This document shows positions 40,755-50,214 of a DNA stretch of 64,000 nt, piece by piece; position 1 is the stretch's first letter, and every line of letters starts with the position of its first letter. The notes below the pieces were generated by a model. That model saw only the letters and a program-made list of their open reading frames with translations, was not told the origin of the DNA and did not search any database. Source of the DNA: Candidatus Microthrix subdominans (GTDB lineage Bacteria > Actinomycetota > Acidimicrobiia > Acidimicrobiales > Microtrichaceae); contig JADJZA010000007.1 in the NCBI GenBank assembly GCA_016719385.1, positions 806,001-870,000 of the forward strand, in the 5' to 3' direction. The position numbers were made by a program, and so were the translations under genes.

Positions 40755-41726
40755 ATGAAGCTGTTCGTCACCGGCGGAGCCGGGTTCATCGGTTCCAACT
40801 ACGTCCGTCATGTGCTCGACACGAGCGATGATGAGGTGACGGTGTTTGACGCATTGACCTATGCCGGTAACCGGGCCAACCTGGCCGACGTCGAGGACGA
40901 CCCCCGCTACCGCTTCGTCCACGGGGACATCTGCGACCGCGACGCGGTGAGCGAGGCGATGGCCGGCCACGACGCGGTCGTCCACTTCGCCGCCGAAAGC
41001 CACGTCGACCGCTCGATCCTCGGCCCCGACGTGTTCGTCCGAACCAACTGCACCGGCACCAACGTGGTCTGCGATGTCGCCCGGCAGGTCGAGGTGGACG
41101 CGATGGTCCACATCTCGACCGACGAGGTCTACGGCTCGATCGAGGCCGGCAGCTTCACCGAGACCGACCCGCTCGATCCCCGGTCGCCGTACTCGGCGGC
41201 CAAGGCCGGCTCAGATCTGATCGCCCTCAGCTACTACTCGACCTTCGACCTGCCGGTGCGGGTGACCCGCAGCTCCAACCAGTTCGGTCCCTACCAGTTC
41301 CCCGAGAAGCTGATTCCGTTTTTCGCCACCAACCTGATCCAGGGCAACAAGGTGCCGCTGTACGGGGACGGGCTCAACGTCCGCGACTGGCTCTACGTCA
41401 CCGACAACTGCGTCGCTGTCGACCTGGTGCTGCGCCGGGGAACGGCGGGGGAGATCTACAACATCGGCGCGGACAACGAACGCACCAATCGGGAACTGAC
41501 CGACCGCGTGCTTGGGCTGTTGGGCAAGGATGAGACCTCGGTCGAGTACGTGGCTGACCGGCTGGGCCACGACCGCCGCTACTCGGTCGACTGCGACAAG
41601 GTGCGTGCGTTGGGCTGGGTGGGCCCGACGCGTCCTTTCGAGGAAACGCTGGCCGAGACCGTGCAGTTCTACGTCGATCGGCCTGACTGGTGGGAACCCT
41701 TGCTCGAGCGGGTCAAGAACCGGTGA
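40755..41726 (+). CDS. rfbB: dTDP-glucose 4,6-dehydratase
   Basis: A 323-residue short-chain dehydrogenase-type enzyme with NAD motif TGGAGFIGS, STDEVYG, catalytic YSAAK and the extended SSNQFGPYQFPEKLIPFF substrate segment. It converts dTDP-glucose into dTDP-4-keto-6-deoxyglucose. With rfbA and the RmlC-like gene it provides a 6-deoxy sugar donor; no rfbD reductase is seen next to it, so the final sugar may be unusual or rfbD is elsewhere. Confidence 0.9.
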   Translation: MKLFVTGGAGFIGSNYVRHVLDTSDDEVTVFDALTYAGNRANLADVEDDPRYRFVHGDICDRDAVSEAMAGHDAVVHFAAESHVDRSILGPDVFVRTNCTGTNVVCDVARQVEVDAMVHISTDEVYGSIEAGSFTETDPLDPRSPYSAAKAGSDLIALSYYSTFDLPVRVTRSSNQFGPYQFPEKLIPFFATNLIQGNKVPLYGDGLNVRDWLYVTDNCVAVDLVLRRGTAGEIYNIGADNERTNRELTDRVLGLLGKDETSVEYVADRLGHDRRYSVDCDKVRALGWVGPTRPFEETLAETVQFYVDRPDWWEPLLERVKNR

Positions 41727-43195
41727 ACCTCCCGGCCGACGCCAAGGCGTCGCCCGCGTCCCCCATCGGTTCCTTCGGTGATCCGGTCGGCCTCGTCGTC
41801 ACGGTTGCCTGGTTGTTCGCCCTGGGCCTTGGGCCGGTGTACACGCTGCGCAACCGCATCAACCCACCGCTGAGCGGCCAGTACATCGACGACGCCCTCG
41901 TCAACGCGGCCTTCGTCGGGCTGCACGTGGGGGTCATCGCCGTGATTTTCGTGCTCGCCCGGCGTCGGCCGGCGATCTCTGGACTTACCGCCGTGCTGCT
42001 CGTGGCGCTCCACCTGCTGGTGATCGCCTCGGCCTGGTGGTCGCTGGCCCCGGGACGCTCGGCGACGCAGGGGGTGTTGTTTGCGCTGACGACGGTGGCG
42101 GCGCTGGTGGTGGGCGACCGGGTCGGCGTGCGGGGCGTCGTCCTCAGCCTGGCGGTCGCCTCCCAGGCGGGCGTCGTGCTCAGCCAGCTGGCGGTGCGGC
42201 GGGGCTGGCCCAACACGATCGACCTCAACGGCGACTGGGCGGGCATCTACCTCAACCGCAACTCGCTCGGGCCGGTGTCGGTGTTGGCCCTGCTGGCGAC
42301 GACGGCGACCGCTGCGCTGTGGTGGTGCGACCGGAGGAGCGGTGATCGGCGGGCGTCCAACGGAGCTGGCGCCCGGGCTTACGGCAGCGTCGTCGGCGTG
42401 GTCGTCGCCACCGTCATCGTGGGCCTGCTGCTCGTCGATGCTCACACGCTGATCCGTTCGGCCTCGCTGACGCCCCTGGTCGGCGCCGTCGTGGGACTGC
42501 TGACCGCGCTGGTGGCGCTGGCGTTGCCGTGGTGGGCACACCGGCGCCGCCCGGCGGGCGCAGCGACGGGCCGGGCAGCGAGCCCGGCGATGCTCGGCGT
42601 CGGCCTGCTCGTCACGTGGGCGGGCCTGGCGCTGGCGGCGGTCGTGGGTCGATCGGCGCTGGCGACCGGGCTGGACCGAAGCACGACTCTCTCGGGCCGC
42701 ACCGAGCTGTGGGGGTGGTTGATCGATGCGATCAGCCGTCGCCCGTTCAGCGGCTGGGGCTGGCTTGGGGTGTGGGAGGACCGGGCTCTCGAGGCCGAGG
42801 TGGTCGGCCGCTTCGACGTCGACTTCTCGACGGCCCACAATGCGGTGATCGAGATGCTGCTGGGGGTCGGAATCGTCGGTGCGGTCCTGTTGGTGGCGGC
42901 CGTCGGCGTGACGACCTGGCCGATTGTTGTCGTTGCGACGAGACCCGGCGTTCAACGCGCCGTCGGCGTCGTGGCGTTGGGGTTTGTCGGATACGTCGTG
43001 GCGGTCAACCAGCTGGAGACCTACGTCGGCGCCAACCTGTTGCCCTGGGCCCTGCTGATCGCGCTCGGGGCCGGCTGCGCTCGCCAGTTGAGGGCCGGCA
43101 CGGCCGAACCGGTAGGCCTGGATGGCTCGCACGGATTGGATGGCTCGGACGGTCCGGCCGCAGATGCGATGCCGCGTTCGGGGGTGGCGTCGTGA
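41723..43195 (+). CDS. O-antigen ligase/polymerase-like membrane protein
   Basis: A 490-residue polytopic protein with about eleven membrane segments, starting with a GTG overlapping the rfbB stop (GTGA). The segment LSGRTELWGWLIDAISRRPFSGWGWLGVWED followed by FDVDFSTAHNAVIEMLLGVGIVG matches the Wzy/WaaL family (periplasmic loop with conserved Arg, G-W-G and H-N). It would polymerise or ligate glycans at the outer face. The last 30 residues hold an imperfect LDGS repeat. Confidence 0.78.
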   Translation: MNLPADAKASPASPIGSFGDPVGLVVTVAWLFALGLGPVYTLRNRINPPLSGQYIDDALVNAAFVGLHVGVIAVIFVLARRRPAISGLTAVLLVALHLLVIASAWWSLAPGRSATQGVLFALTTVAALVVGDRVGVRGVVLSLAVASQAGVVLSQLAVRRGWPNTIDLNGDWAGIYLNRNSLGPVSVLALLATTATAALWWCDRRSGDRRASNGAGARAYGSVVGVVVATVIVGLLLVDAHTLIRSASLTPLVGAVVGLLTALVALALPWWAHRRRPAGAATGRAASPAMLGVGLLVTWAGLALAAVVGRSALATGLDRSTTLSGRTELWGWLIDAISRRPFSGWGWLGVWEDRALEAEVVGRFDVDFSTAHNAVIEMLLGVGIVGAVLLVAAVGVTTWPIVVVATRPGVQRAVGVVALGFVGYVVAVNQLETYVGANLLPWALLIALGAGCARQLRAGTAEPVGLDGSHGLDGSDGPAADAMPRSGVAS

Positions 43196-44160
43196 GCCAC
43201 CCGCGCATTGACTGGGTGGTGCTGACCACCGGCGACCGGCCGGCCGAGCTGGCTCGGGCGCTCAACTCGCTCGCCGGTGGGCTCGCCGCCGAGGACCGGG
43301 TCCACCTGGTGCTCAACGGGCCGGACCTCGATCCGCCCGCGGCGTCCAGCCTGGCCGCCGACGTGGCCGGTGCGCTGCACGTGATCCACGCCGGGGAGAA
43401 CCTGGGCATCCCGGGCGGCCGCAACCTGGGCGCCGGCATCGGGAGCGCCGGCGTCGAGCGCGCCGCGACCGTCGAGGCCGTCCAGAACAGTGCCGTTGAA
43501 GGTGGGGCCGACGTGATCGCCTTCTTGGACGACGATGCCGTCGTCGTGGGGGCGGGCGCACTGTGCGCCGACCTGCGAGCCCGCTTCGGATCCGATCAGC
43601 GGCTGGGCGGTGTCTCGTTTCGCATCGTCGACCCGACGACCGGGGCCACCGCTCAGCGCCACGTGCCCCGCCCGGGCGGTGCCGGGTTGGAGCGCGAGGG
43701 GCCGGTCACCAGCTTTCTCGGCGGTGCCTCGGCGCTGTCCGGGCCGATGTTCCGCCAGGTCGGCGGCTACGAGGCCGCGTTCTTCTACGCCCACGAGGAG
43801 AGCGATCTGGCGTGGCGGGCAATCGGCCAGGGCTGGAGCTTCGTCTATGCGCCCTCTCTGGTCGTCACACACCCGATGCTGCCGACCACCCGTCACCCGG
43901 GGGCGATCGAGCGTTCGATGCGCAACCGGGTGTGGCTGGTGCGTCGCAACCTGCCCCTGCCGGTGGCGCTCGTTCACCTGGTGGTGTGGGTGGCGATCGG
44001 GCTGACCCGCTCGCGCTCGGCCGCCGGTGCCGCATCGCTGCTGCGGGGCCTCCGCACCGGGCTGGGCCCGTGTCCCCGGCCGCCGGTGCCGGTGGGCACC
44101 TCCCAGCGGTGGCGCACCACCTGGCGCCTCACCCGGGCGGGTCGTCCGCCGATCCTCTAG
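43192..44160 (+). CDS. GT2 family glycosyltransferase
   Basis: A 322-residue GT-A enzyme with the nucleotide-sugar site FLDDDAVVV, acceptor segment HEESDLAWR and a C-terminal helical, hydrophobic region (about 255-280). Starts with GTG overlapping the previous stop. Sugar and acceptor are unknown. Confidence 0.8.
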   Translation: MSHPRIDWVVLTTGDRPAELARALNSLAGGLAAEDRVHLVLNGPDLDPPAASSLAADVAGALHVIHAGENLGIPGGRNLGAGIGSAGVERAATVEAVQNSAVEGGADVIAFLDDDAVVVGAGALCADLRARFGSDQRLGGVSFRIVDPTTGATAQRHVPRPGGAGLEREGPVTSFLGGASALSGPMFRQVGGYEAAFFYAHEESDLAWRAIGQGWSFVYAPSLVVTHPMLPTTRHPGAIERSMRNRVWLVRRNLPLPVALVHLVVWVAIGLTRSRSAAGAASLLRGLRTGLGPCPRPPVPVGTSQRWRTTWRLTRAGRPPIL

Positions 44161-44202
44161 TCCGCTGTCGCTTCGCCTGGTCGGCGGATTCGAACGGTCA
44201 GC

Positions 44203-44208
44203 TACCAT
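44203..44208 (+). promoter_or_regulatory. -10 box for the sugar nucleotidyltransferase gene
   Basis: TACCAT, with predicted start near 44215 and a leader of about 24 nt holding GAAAGG before the GTG at 44239. Confidence 0.4.
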
Positions 44209-44238
44209 CGGCCTTTCATCCTGCGAAAGGTCTGCCGA

Positions 44239-44955
44239 GTGAGCCCACGTGTTGTGATCCTGGCCGCCGGAGTGGGTTCACGCCTCGGCAAGCCCCATCC
44301 CAAGCCGCTGACGCCCATCGCGGGTGGTCGCACGATCATGGACCTGCAGCTTCGCCACCTCAGCGACCGTTTCGATGCCGACTTGATCTCCACCGTCGTG
44401 GGGTTCAAGAAGGAAATGATCATGGAGGAGCACCCCGAGGTCTCCTACATCTACAACGATGAGTTCGGTGATACGAACACCTCTAAGAGCCTGCTGAGGG
44501 GGCTGCGCCTCACCGGCAGCGACCCGGTGCTGTGGCTCAACGGCGACGTCGTGTTCGACCCGGCAGTGCTCGAGATTCTTCAGCCCTACATCGACCGTGA
44601 CCAGAGTTTCGTGGCGGTCAACACCGAGTCGGTGTCCGACGAGGAGGTCAAGTACACCCTCGACGACCGGGGCTTCATCAACGAGATCTCCAAGGAGGTC
44701 TCGGGAGGCCTGGGCGAGGCGGTCGGCATCAACTTTGTCGGCTCCTCGGACAAGCCGTTCCTGACCGCTCGCCTGGAGGACTGCGGCCCCCAGGATTACT
44801 TCGAGCGAGGCATCGAGCTGGCGATCCAACGGGACCGCCGCAAGTTCCGGGCGGTCGATATCTCTGCGGCCCGTTGCATGGAGGTGGACTTTCCCACCGA
44901 TCTCGCCCAAGCCGAGACCACGTTTGCCGACCTGGGGTCGGTCCGCAAGGGCTGA
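44239..44955 (+). CDS. Sugar-phosphate nucleotidyltransferase family protein
   Basis: A 238-residue GT-A-like nucleotidyltransferase: AAGVGSRLG and HPKPLTPIAG at the N-terminus, WLNGDVVFD for the metal site, and the C-terminal CMEVDFPTDLAQAE typical of the family that includes choline-phosphate cytidylyltransferases (LicC) and sugar-1-P uridylyltransferases. It makes an activated donor for the surface glycan; the substrate is unclear. The gene is followed by a GT2-methyltransferase fusion. Confidence 0.78.
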   Translation: MSPRVVILAAGVGSRLGKPHPKPLTPIAGGRTIMDLQLRHLSDRFDADLISTVVGFKKEMIMEEHPEVSYIYNDEFGDTNTSKSLLRGLRLTGSDPVLWLNGDVVFDPAVLEILQPYIDRDQSFVAVNTESVSDEEVKYTLDDRGFINEISKEVSGGLGEAVGINFVGSSDKPFLTARLEDCGPQDYFERGIELAIQRDRRKFRAVDISAARCMEVDFPTDLAQAETTFADLGSVRKG

Positions 44956-45007
44956 CGGCCCGCCGTTGGAGCACTGCCCCGAAAACTGGGGGCCGTCCGG
45001 GCCTCGG

Positions 45008-45013
45008 TACACT
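45008..45013 (+). promoter_or_regulatory. Possible -10 box for the GT2-methyltransferase gene
   Basis: TACACT, with a predicted start about 50 nt before the GTG at 45070. No clear -35 box. Confidence 0.3.
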
Positions 45014-45069
45014 GGAGGGCCGTTTGGGACAGCCGTCCGGACGGATTGTCGACAACCCCGAGGTGCCCC

Positions 45070-46587
45070 GTGCCAGAGCCGACCGATCCTGAGATGACCT
45101 CCCCGGCCGAGACAGCGGTGGGCGATCTGCGGATCGGCATCCTCGTCGTTGCCTACAACGCTGCGTCGACGCTGCGCGAGGTGCTCGATCGGATCCCCGA
45201 GGACTTTCGCACCCGGGTCGAGAAGGTCTACGTGTGCGATGACTTCAGCACCGACGACACCTATTTGATCGGCCTTGGGTACTCCCAGACCCGCGATGAC
45301 CTGCCGATCACGATGGTGCGCCAGCCTCGCAACCTGGGCTACGGCGGCAACCAGAAGTCGGGGTACCGCATGGCGATCGACGACGGCCTGGACGTGGTCG
45401 TGCTGCTGCACGGCGACGGGCAGTATGCCCCCGAGAAGCTGCCCGACATGGTGGTGCCCTTCGAGAGCGATTCGGCCGACGCGGTGTTCGGCAGCCGCAT
45501 GATGACCCCCGGCGGTGCCCTGCAAGGCGGTATGCCCCGGTACAAGTACGTCGGCAACAAGGTCCTGTCCCGCTTCGAGAACCTGATGCTCGGCACCGAG
45601 CTGTCGGAGTTTCACAGTGGGTACCGGGCCTATTCGACCAAGGCGCTGGCCTCGATCGATTTCGAGAGCAACTCGGACGACTTCGATTTCGACACCGAGA
45701 TCATCATCCAGCTGGTTGAGGCTGGAATGCGGATCGAGGAGATCCCGATCCCCACCTACTACGGGGACGAGATCTGTCGGGTCAACGGCATGAAGTACGC
45801 AGCCGACGTCGCCACCCATGTGGTGACTTGGCGCCTGAACAAGATGGGCCTCGGGCAGGGGCGCTTCGCCGACGTCGGCGAGGAGTACGACCTCAAGCCG
45901 TCTGCGGACAGCTCGCACGGCGTGCTGCTGCGCTGGCTGGACTCGATGCCGTCCTCGCGCGTGCTCGATCTGGGTTGCTCCGGCGGCCAGTTCGCCGCAG
46001 TGGCCCGGGCGAGCGGACACCACGTGACCGGGGTCGATGTCGCCGCTGCGCCGGGGGTCACCGACCGACTCGACCGGTTTGTACAGGCCGACCTCGATGC
46101 CGGCCTGGGCGAGGAGCTGATCGTCGAGCTGGGCGACGAGCCCTTCGACGTGGTGGTGATGGGCGACGTGCTCGAGCACGTGCGTCATCCGGGCCGGCTG
46201 CTCGCCGATGCGCGCAAGCTGCTCGCCCCCGGGGGGTCGATGCTGATCTCGGTGCCCAACTTCGGGCACTGGTACCCGAGGTTCCGCACCGCGCTGGGCG
46301 CCTTCGACTACGACATGCGCGGCATCCTCGATCGCACCCACGTGCGCTTCTTCACCCGACGCAGCCTGATGCGCCTGCTCGACGATGCCAACCTTCGGGT
46401 GGTGAGCTTCGACCAGGTGGGCCTGCCGCTCGGTGCGCTGGCCGAGCGCAGCGAGCTGGGCGTCGATGAGCACGGCGAATTTGATGAGCAGGGCCCGGGT
46501 GTGCTGGCCAAGGCGGAGGGCGCCCTCGCCCAGGCTTGGCCGACGATGTTTGCCTACCAGTTCCTGGTCAAGGCCGAGCCGGCCTGA
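45070..46587 (+). CDS. GT2-SAM methyltransferase fusion
   Basis: A 505-residue fusion. The N-terminal half is a DPM1-like GT2 (LVVAYNAASTLREV, CDDFSTDDT, HGDGQYAP, RNLGYGGN). The C-terminal part from about residue 290 is a class I methyltransferase (VLDLGCSGGQFAAVA, VVVMGDVLEHVRHPG), closing with the common FAYQFLVKAEP. It may add a sugar to a lipid carrier and methylate it. The GTG at 45070 has GAGG 6 nt upstream; a TTG at 45046 and an ATG at 45094 are alternatives. Confidence 0.8.
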   Translation: MPEPTDPEMTSPAETAVGDLRIGILVVAYNAASTLREVLDRIPEDFRTRVEKVYVCDDFSTDDTYLIGLGYSQTRDDLPITMVRQPRNLGYGGNQKSGYRMAIDDGLDVVVLLHGDGQYAPEKLPDMVVPFESDSADAVFGSRMMTPGGALQGGMPRYKYVGNKVLSRFENLMLGTELSEFHSGYRAYSTKALASIDFESNSDDFDFDTEIIIQLVEAGMRIEEIPIPTYYGDEICRVNGMKYAADVATHVVTWRLNKMGLGQGRFADVGEEYDLKPSADSSHGVLLRWLDSMPSSRVLDLGCSGGQFAAVARASGHHVTGVDVAAAPGVTDRLDRFVQADLDAGLGEELIVELGDEPFDVVVMGDVLEHVRHPGRLLADARKLLAPGGSMLISVPNFGHWYPRFRTALGAFDYDMRGILDRTHVRFFTRRSLMRLLDDANLRVVSFDQVGLPLGALAERSELGVDEHGEFDEQGPGVLAKAEGALAQAWPTMFAYQFLVKAEPA

Positions 46588-46593
46588 CCGAAG

Positions 46594-46646
46594 CCGGCCC
46601 AGAGGGCAGCCGCCTCCAGCTCAGGCCTCGCAGGCCAGAGGGCCGG
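46594..46646. terminator. Structured space between convergent genes
   Basis: CCGGCCC (46594-46600) and GGGCCGG (46640-46646) flank an inner hairpin, GGCCT/AGGCC (46624-46636). No T-tract. Likely transcription end for the two convergent genes. Confidence 0.4.
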
Positions 46647-46672
46647 GCTCACGGAGTTCGGTCGCCCGCGGA

Positions 46673-49354
46673 TCAGCCGTCCGGTGTCCCGGCGTCGGCC
46701 GCCACCGTCTCGGGTGCGGTGGCCACCGGTTGACGCAGGTTGTTGAGCGCCTCTTCGAGGGTGCTGCCTCGCCCGACCAGCCCGTCGGCGTAGGCCAACA
46801 CCTCGACCAGCTGCTGGGTGGCGTCGGGGCCGTTGGCGGTGACGTACACCGGTCGCACGTACAGCACGTCCTTGCCGTTGGGTACCAGCGTCATGGCGCC
46901 GAAGCGAACGGTGGACCCGCCGGCGGAGAGCAGCGTGAACTGTTGGCTGAGCTCGGTGTCGCCGTTGATCGCCGCCTGGACGACTGAAGGGCCCCCGATC
47001 TGTGTCTGGCCGTCCGACCCGTCGGGGCTGGGCACGGTCAACAGTTCGAGCTTCTCGCCGTCGTCGTTGTCGGCCAGTGCAAACGCCGACAGGGCGGCGC
47101 GCGGCGAGTTGGCGTTGGCGGCCGAGCCAAGGTTGAACGGACGCACCCCCACCCAGCGGGGTCCCTCGCCGGTCGAGGTGTCGAGTACCTGGGCGACCGG
47201 CGGAATGCCGCCTGGTGCCGGGTCCGAGCCCTCGATATCGCTGCCCGGGTCGCCGGAGACCACCCAGTTGCGGCTGCCGTCGAGGAACAGGTCGGGGTCG
47301 GTCACGTGGTAGCGGCCCAGCATGTTGGTCTGCACCTTGAGCATGTCGACCGGGTAACGCAGGTGTGCCCGAATCCCGGCAGGCATCTCGGAGATCGGGG
47401 TGAACGCCCCCGGATAGACACGGCTCCAGGCGTCGAGGATCGGGTCGTCGCCGCCCTGGCGCTCGGTGCGGTACAGCGTGACCGTGCCGTCGTAGGCGTC
47501 GACGGTGGCCTTGACCGAAGCGCGCAGGTAATTGAAGCGTCCCTGGGTGAGGTCGCTGTCCGGTGCCAGCCCTGCGGTGTTGGCGAACTGGGAGTTCGGG
47601 TAGGTGTCCGACGTGGTGTAGCCGTCGATCACCCAGGTGATCCGGCCGTCGGCGACCACCGGGTACGGGTCGGACCCGAACTTGAGGAAGGGCGCCATCG
47701 TGTGCAGGCGCTCGTTGATGTCGCGGCGGTACAACAGCTGCGAGTCGTCGGTGACGTAGTCGCTGACCAGCGGGTCGAGTTCGCCCTGGGTGAGTGCCAG
47801 CGCACCCTTCCGCCAGATCGAATTCATCGCTATGCCCGTGTCGGCGTCGAAGGTGGCACCGTTCTGCTGAGCGCGCTCGGTGCCGACGATTGCGTACCAG
47901 TTCTTGACGCCCTCGCCGAAGTACAGCTCCGGGTGATCGACCTCGAACTCGCCGGTCAGGGACTCGAAGTCGGGGCGGCCGTCGGGACGCACCTCGTCCG
48001 CCGGGGCCACTGCCAGGCCGTCGCCGTGGGTGTAGACCAAGTGCCTTTGTTCCCAGCCGCCCTGCGGAAGGCCGCCTGCGTCGGAGCTGCGGGCGGCGAG
48101 CAACACCGGCCGGAGTTCGCCATCGATCTTGTAGCGGTCGAGGTCGACGTTGGTGATCTTCACCGCTGTTCGGCCTTCGAGGACCTGGAAGGTGGAGGCA
48201 TAGGGCCCCGGGTCGAGCAGCGGAACACGAGCGGGAACACCCTTGGCCGAGCCGGCCGACACCGGCAGGTAGAGCGACGGGGGCGTGGGGTCGGCCTCGA
48301 CCAGCGAACGTTCGGTGATGTCGTTGAGGGTGTAGGCCGACCGGGTGGCCTCGAGGTTGTTCTCGACGTAGGGTCGCTCGACGATGGCCTCCTGCGGGGC
48401 GACCCTGAGGCGTGTGACGATGCCGGGCATCAGGTACAGCCCGACGACGGCGATCACGCCCCAGAGCGCGGCCGCGATCACCGCCAGGCGTCGGAGCCTG
48501 AAGCGAAGGTTGGCCAGGCACAGGCAGCCGACGACCACGGCGATCAGCGACAGCGTGTACAGGGTGGTGCGCTGCACGGTCAGCTCGGTATAGCCCGCCC
48601 CGACGAAGGCGCCGGAGGTCGACATGGCCAGGGACCGTTGCTGGACGACCATGAAGTCGATCGCCTTGACGAAGGCGAGCAGCCCGAACAGGACCGACAG
48701 GTGCGCCACCGCCCGCTGGTCGGAACGGCTGACGAAGTGGGTGAGGCTGATGCGCCGGTTGACCAGGTACACGAGCAGGGCCAGGGCGATGGCGCCGACG
48801 AGCATCCAGCTGAGCCAGGTGGTCACCAGGTTCCAGAACGGCAGCTTGAACAGGTAATCGCTGACGTCTCCGCCCAGCTCGGGCACCTCGATCCCGGTCG
48901 GGCGACCCTCGCGGAACAACAGCCACACCTGCCACTTCGAAGCGACCCGACGGGTCTCCCACAGGGCGAAGAGCACCGGAGCGGCCACGGTCAGCCATGT
49001 GTGGGCGGGACCCATCTTGGCCTCGTACCACTTCAGGATGCGGCCCTTGGGTCGATCGACCTCGGCTGCGCCTCGATGATTGGCCAGGTAGACGGAAGCG
49101 CCGGTGACGACGAGGGTAATGACCAGTGCGATCGCGCCCAGTTGCAGCCGCGCCACCATGGTCGTGCGCCAGATCGGCACGTCGGACACCGTGCGGAACC
49201 ACCACATGTTGAGGGCCTGTTGGGCGATGGCGCGCAGGCTGAAGACGCCGACGAGGATGACGGCGATGACGGCGATGACGGTTCGCTGACGGTGGGATCG
49301 GCGCTCGACGAGGCTCACGAGCATGGCGCGTTCGGTGGTGGTGGCGACAGGCAT
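46673..49354 (-). CDS. UPF0182 family membrane protein
   Basis: An 893-residue protein of the UPF0182 family (COG1615). Six to seven membrane segments lie in residues 20-330 (ending LYLMPGIVTRLRVAPQE), followed by a large extracytoplasmic domain containing the family segments IVERPYVENNLEATRSAY and QTNMLGRYHVTDPDLF, and a Pro/Ala tail. The family is broadly conserved in Actinobacteria and cyanobacteria; its function is not established. Being near glycan export genes may be chance. Confidence 0.87.
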   Translation of the reverse strand: MPVATTTERAMLVSLVERRSHRQRTVIAVIAVILVGVFSLRAIAQQALNMWWFRTVSDVPIWRTTMVARLQLGAIALVITLVVTGASVYLANHRGAAEVDRPKGRILKWYEAKMGPAHTWLTVAAPVLFALWETRRVASKWQVWLLFREGRPTGIEVPELGGDVSDYLFKLPFWNLVTTWLSWMLVGAIALALLVYLVNRRISLTHFVSRSDQRAVAHLSVLFGLLAFVKAIDFMVVQQRSLAMSTSGAFVGAGYTELTVQRTTLYTLSLIAVVVGCLCLANLRFRLRRLAVIAAALWGVIAVVGLYLMPGIVTRLRVAPQEAIVERPYVENNLEATRSAYTLNDITERSLVEADPTPPSLYLPVSAGSAKGVPARVPLLDPGPYASTFQVLEGRTAVKITNVDLDRYKIDGELRPVLLAARSSDAGGLPQGGWEQRHLVYTHGDGLAVAPADEVRPDGRPDFESLTGEFEVDHPELYFGEGVKNWYAIVGTERAQQNGATFDADTGIAMNSIWRKGALALTQGELDPLVSDYVTDDSQLLYRRDINERLHTMAPFLKFGSDPYPVVADGRITWVIDGYTTSDTYPNSQFANTAGLAPDSDLTQGRFNYLRASVKATVDAYDGTVTLYRTERQGGDDPILDAWSRVYPGAFTPISEMPAGIRAHLRYPVDMLKVQTNMLGRYHVTDPDLFLDGSRNWVVSGDPGSDIEGSDPAPGGIPPVAQVLDTSTGEGPRWVGVRPFNLGSAANANSPRAALSAFALADNDDGEKLELLTVPSPDGSDGQTQIGGPSVVQAAINGDTELSQQFTLLSAGGSTVRFGAMTLVPNGKDVLYVRPVYVTANGPDATQQLVEVLAYADGLVGRGSTLEEALNNLRQPVATAPETVAADAGTPDG

Positions 49355-49416
49355 GGTTCAGTCCCGGGTGGCTTCGTCGTGCTGGTGGGGGGAGCCGATC
49401 TTCGGTCGGTGCGGGC

Positions 49417-50214
49417 TCACTTCTGCTTCTCCGTGTACTGGGCGATGACGTCTGCGATCGGTCCGTCGGCTTTCAGCACGCCCTGCTCCAGCCAGATCCC
49501 ACGCTTGCACAGGCGTTTCAGCTCGTTCATGTTGTGGCTGACCATCAACAACGTGCCGGCGTGGTCCAGCATCTCCTGGATTCGCCCCTCCGACTTGGCT
49601 CGAAACTCCTTATCGCCCACCGAGAGCGCCTCGTCGATCATCAGGATCTTGGGGCGTATCGATGTGGCGATGGCGAAGAGCAAACGGGCCTTCATGCCCG
49701 ACGAATACGATCGCAGCGGACGGTTGATCGCATCGCCGATGTCGGCGAACTCGATGATTGAGTCCATGTGTTCGTCGATCTGTTCGAGCGACATGCCGAG
49801 GGCCAGGCAACCGATGCGAATGTTGCGGATGCCGGACACCTTGGGCAACAGGGCTGCGCCCACGCCCATCAGCCGGGGTTCGTAGGCGGCGTAGATCTGC
49901 CCGTTGGTCACCGGTAGCAGACCGGCGATGGCGGCCAGGATGGTGCTCTTGCCGGATCCGTTCGAGCCCATGATGGCAACCGACTCGCCCTCGTAGACGG
50001 CAAAGCTGGCGCCCTGGACAGCGTGGATGATCGTCCTGCCTGCACCCTTCAGCCCTGTGAAGCGCTCGCGGAGGCCGCGTTGGCGGTCCTCCCATACCTC
50101 GTAGTCGATGTCGACGTCGTTGAGCAGCAGCACCATCGGGCCGCGTTGGGCGGAGTCGGCGTTGGATGCGTCGCCCGGCCGTTCGCCCGGGGTTGGGGTC
50201 GTCACCGCCCTCAC
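49417..50214 (-). CDS. Polysaccharide ABC exporter ATP-binding protein
   Basis: A 265-residue ABC ATPase from the GTG at 50214, which overlaps the permease stop (GTGA). Walker A GSNGSGKST, the unusual signature YSSGMKARL and Walker B ILMIDEALSVGD are those of the Wzt/TagH/RfbE class. It has no C-terminal carbohydrate-binding extension, unlike the second ATPase at 52411. It powers export of the surface glycan or a teichoic-acid-like polymer. Confidence 0.87.
   Translation of the reverse strand: MRAVTTPTPGERPGDASNADSAQRGPMVLLLNDVDIDYEVWEDRQRGLRERFTGLKGAGRTIIHAVQGASFAVYEGESVAIMGSNGSGKSTILAAIAGLLPVTNGQIYAAYEPRLMGVGAALLPKVSGIRNIRIGCLALGMSLEQIDEHMDSIIEFADIGDAINRPLRSYSSGMKARLLFAIATSIRPKILMIDEALSVGDKEFRAKSEGRIQEMLDHAGTLLMVSHNMNELKRLCKRGIWLEQGVLKADGPIADVIAQYTEKQK

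Noticed and set aside
45046..45069. TTG start for the GT2-methyltransferase gene
   Set aside because: The GTG at 45070 has a better-placed GAGG site.
44278..46473. Long minus-strand frame opposite the nucleotidyltransferase and GT2-methyltransferase genes
   Set aside because: Spans two real genes on the other strand and has no recognisable domain.
47306..49885. Long plus-strand frame opposite the UPF0182 gene
   Set aside because: Composition is typical of an antisense shadow; the minus-strand gene has family motifs throughout.
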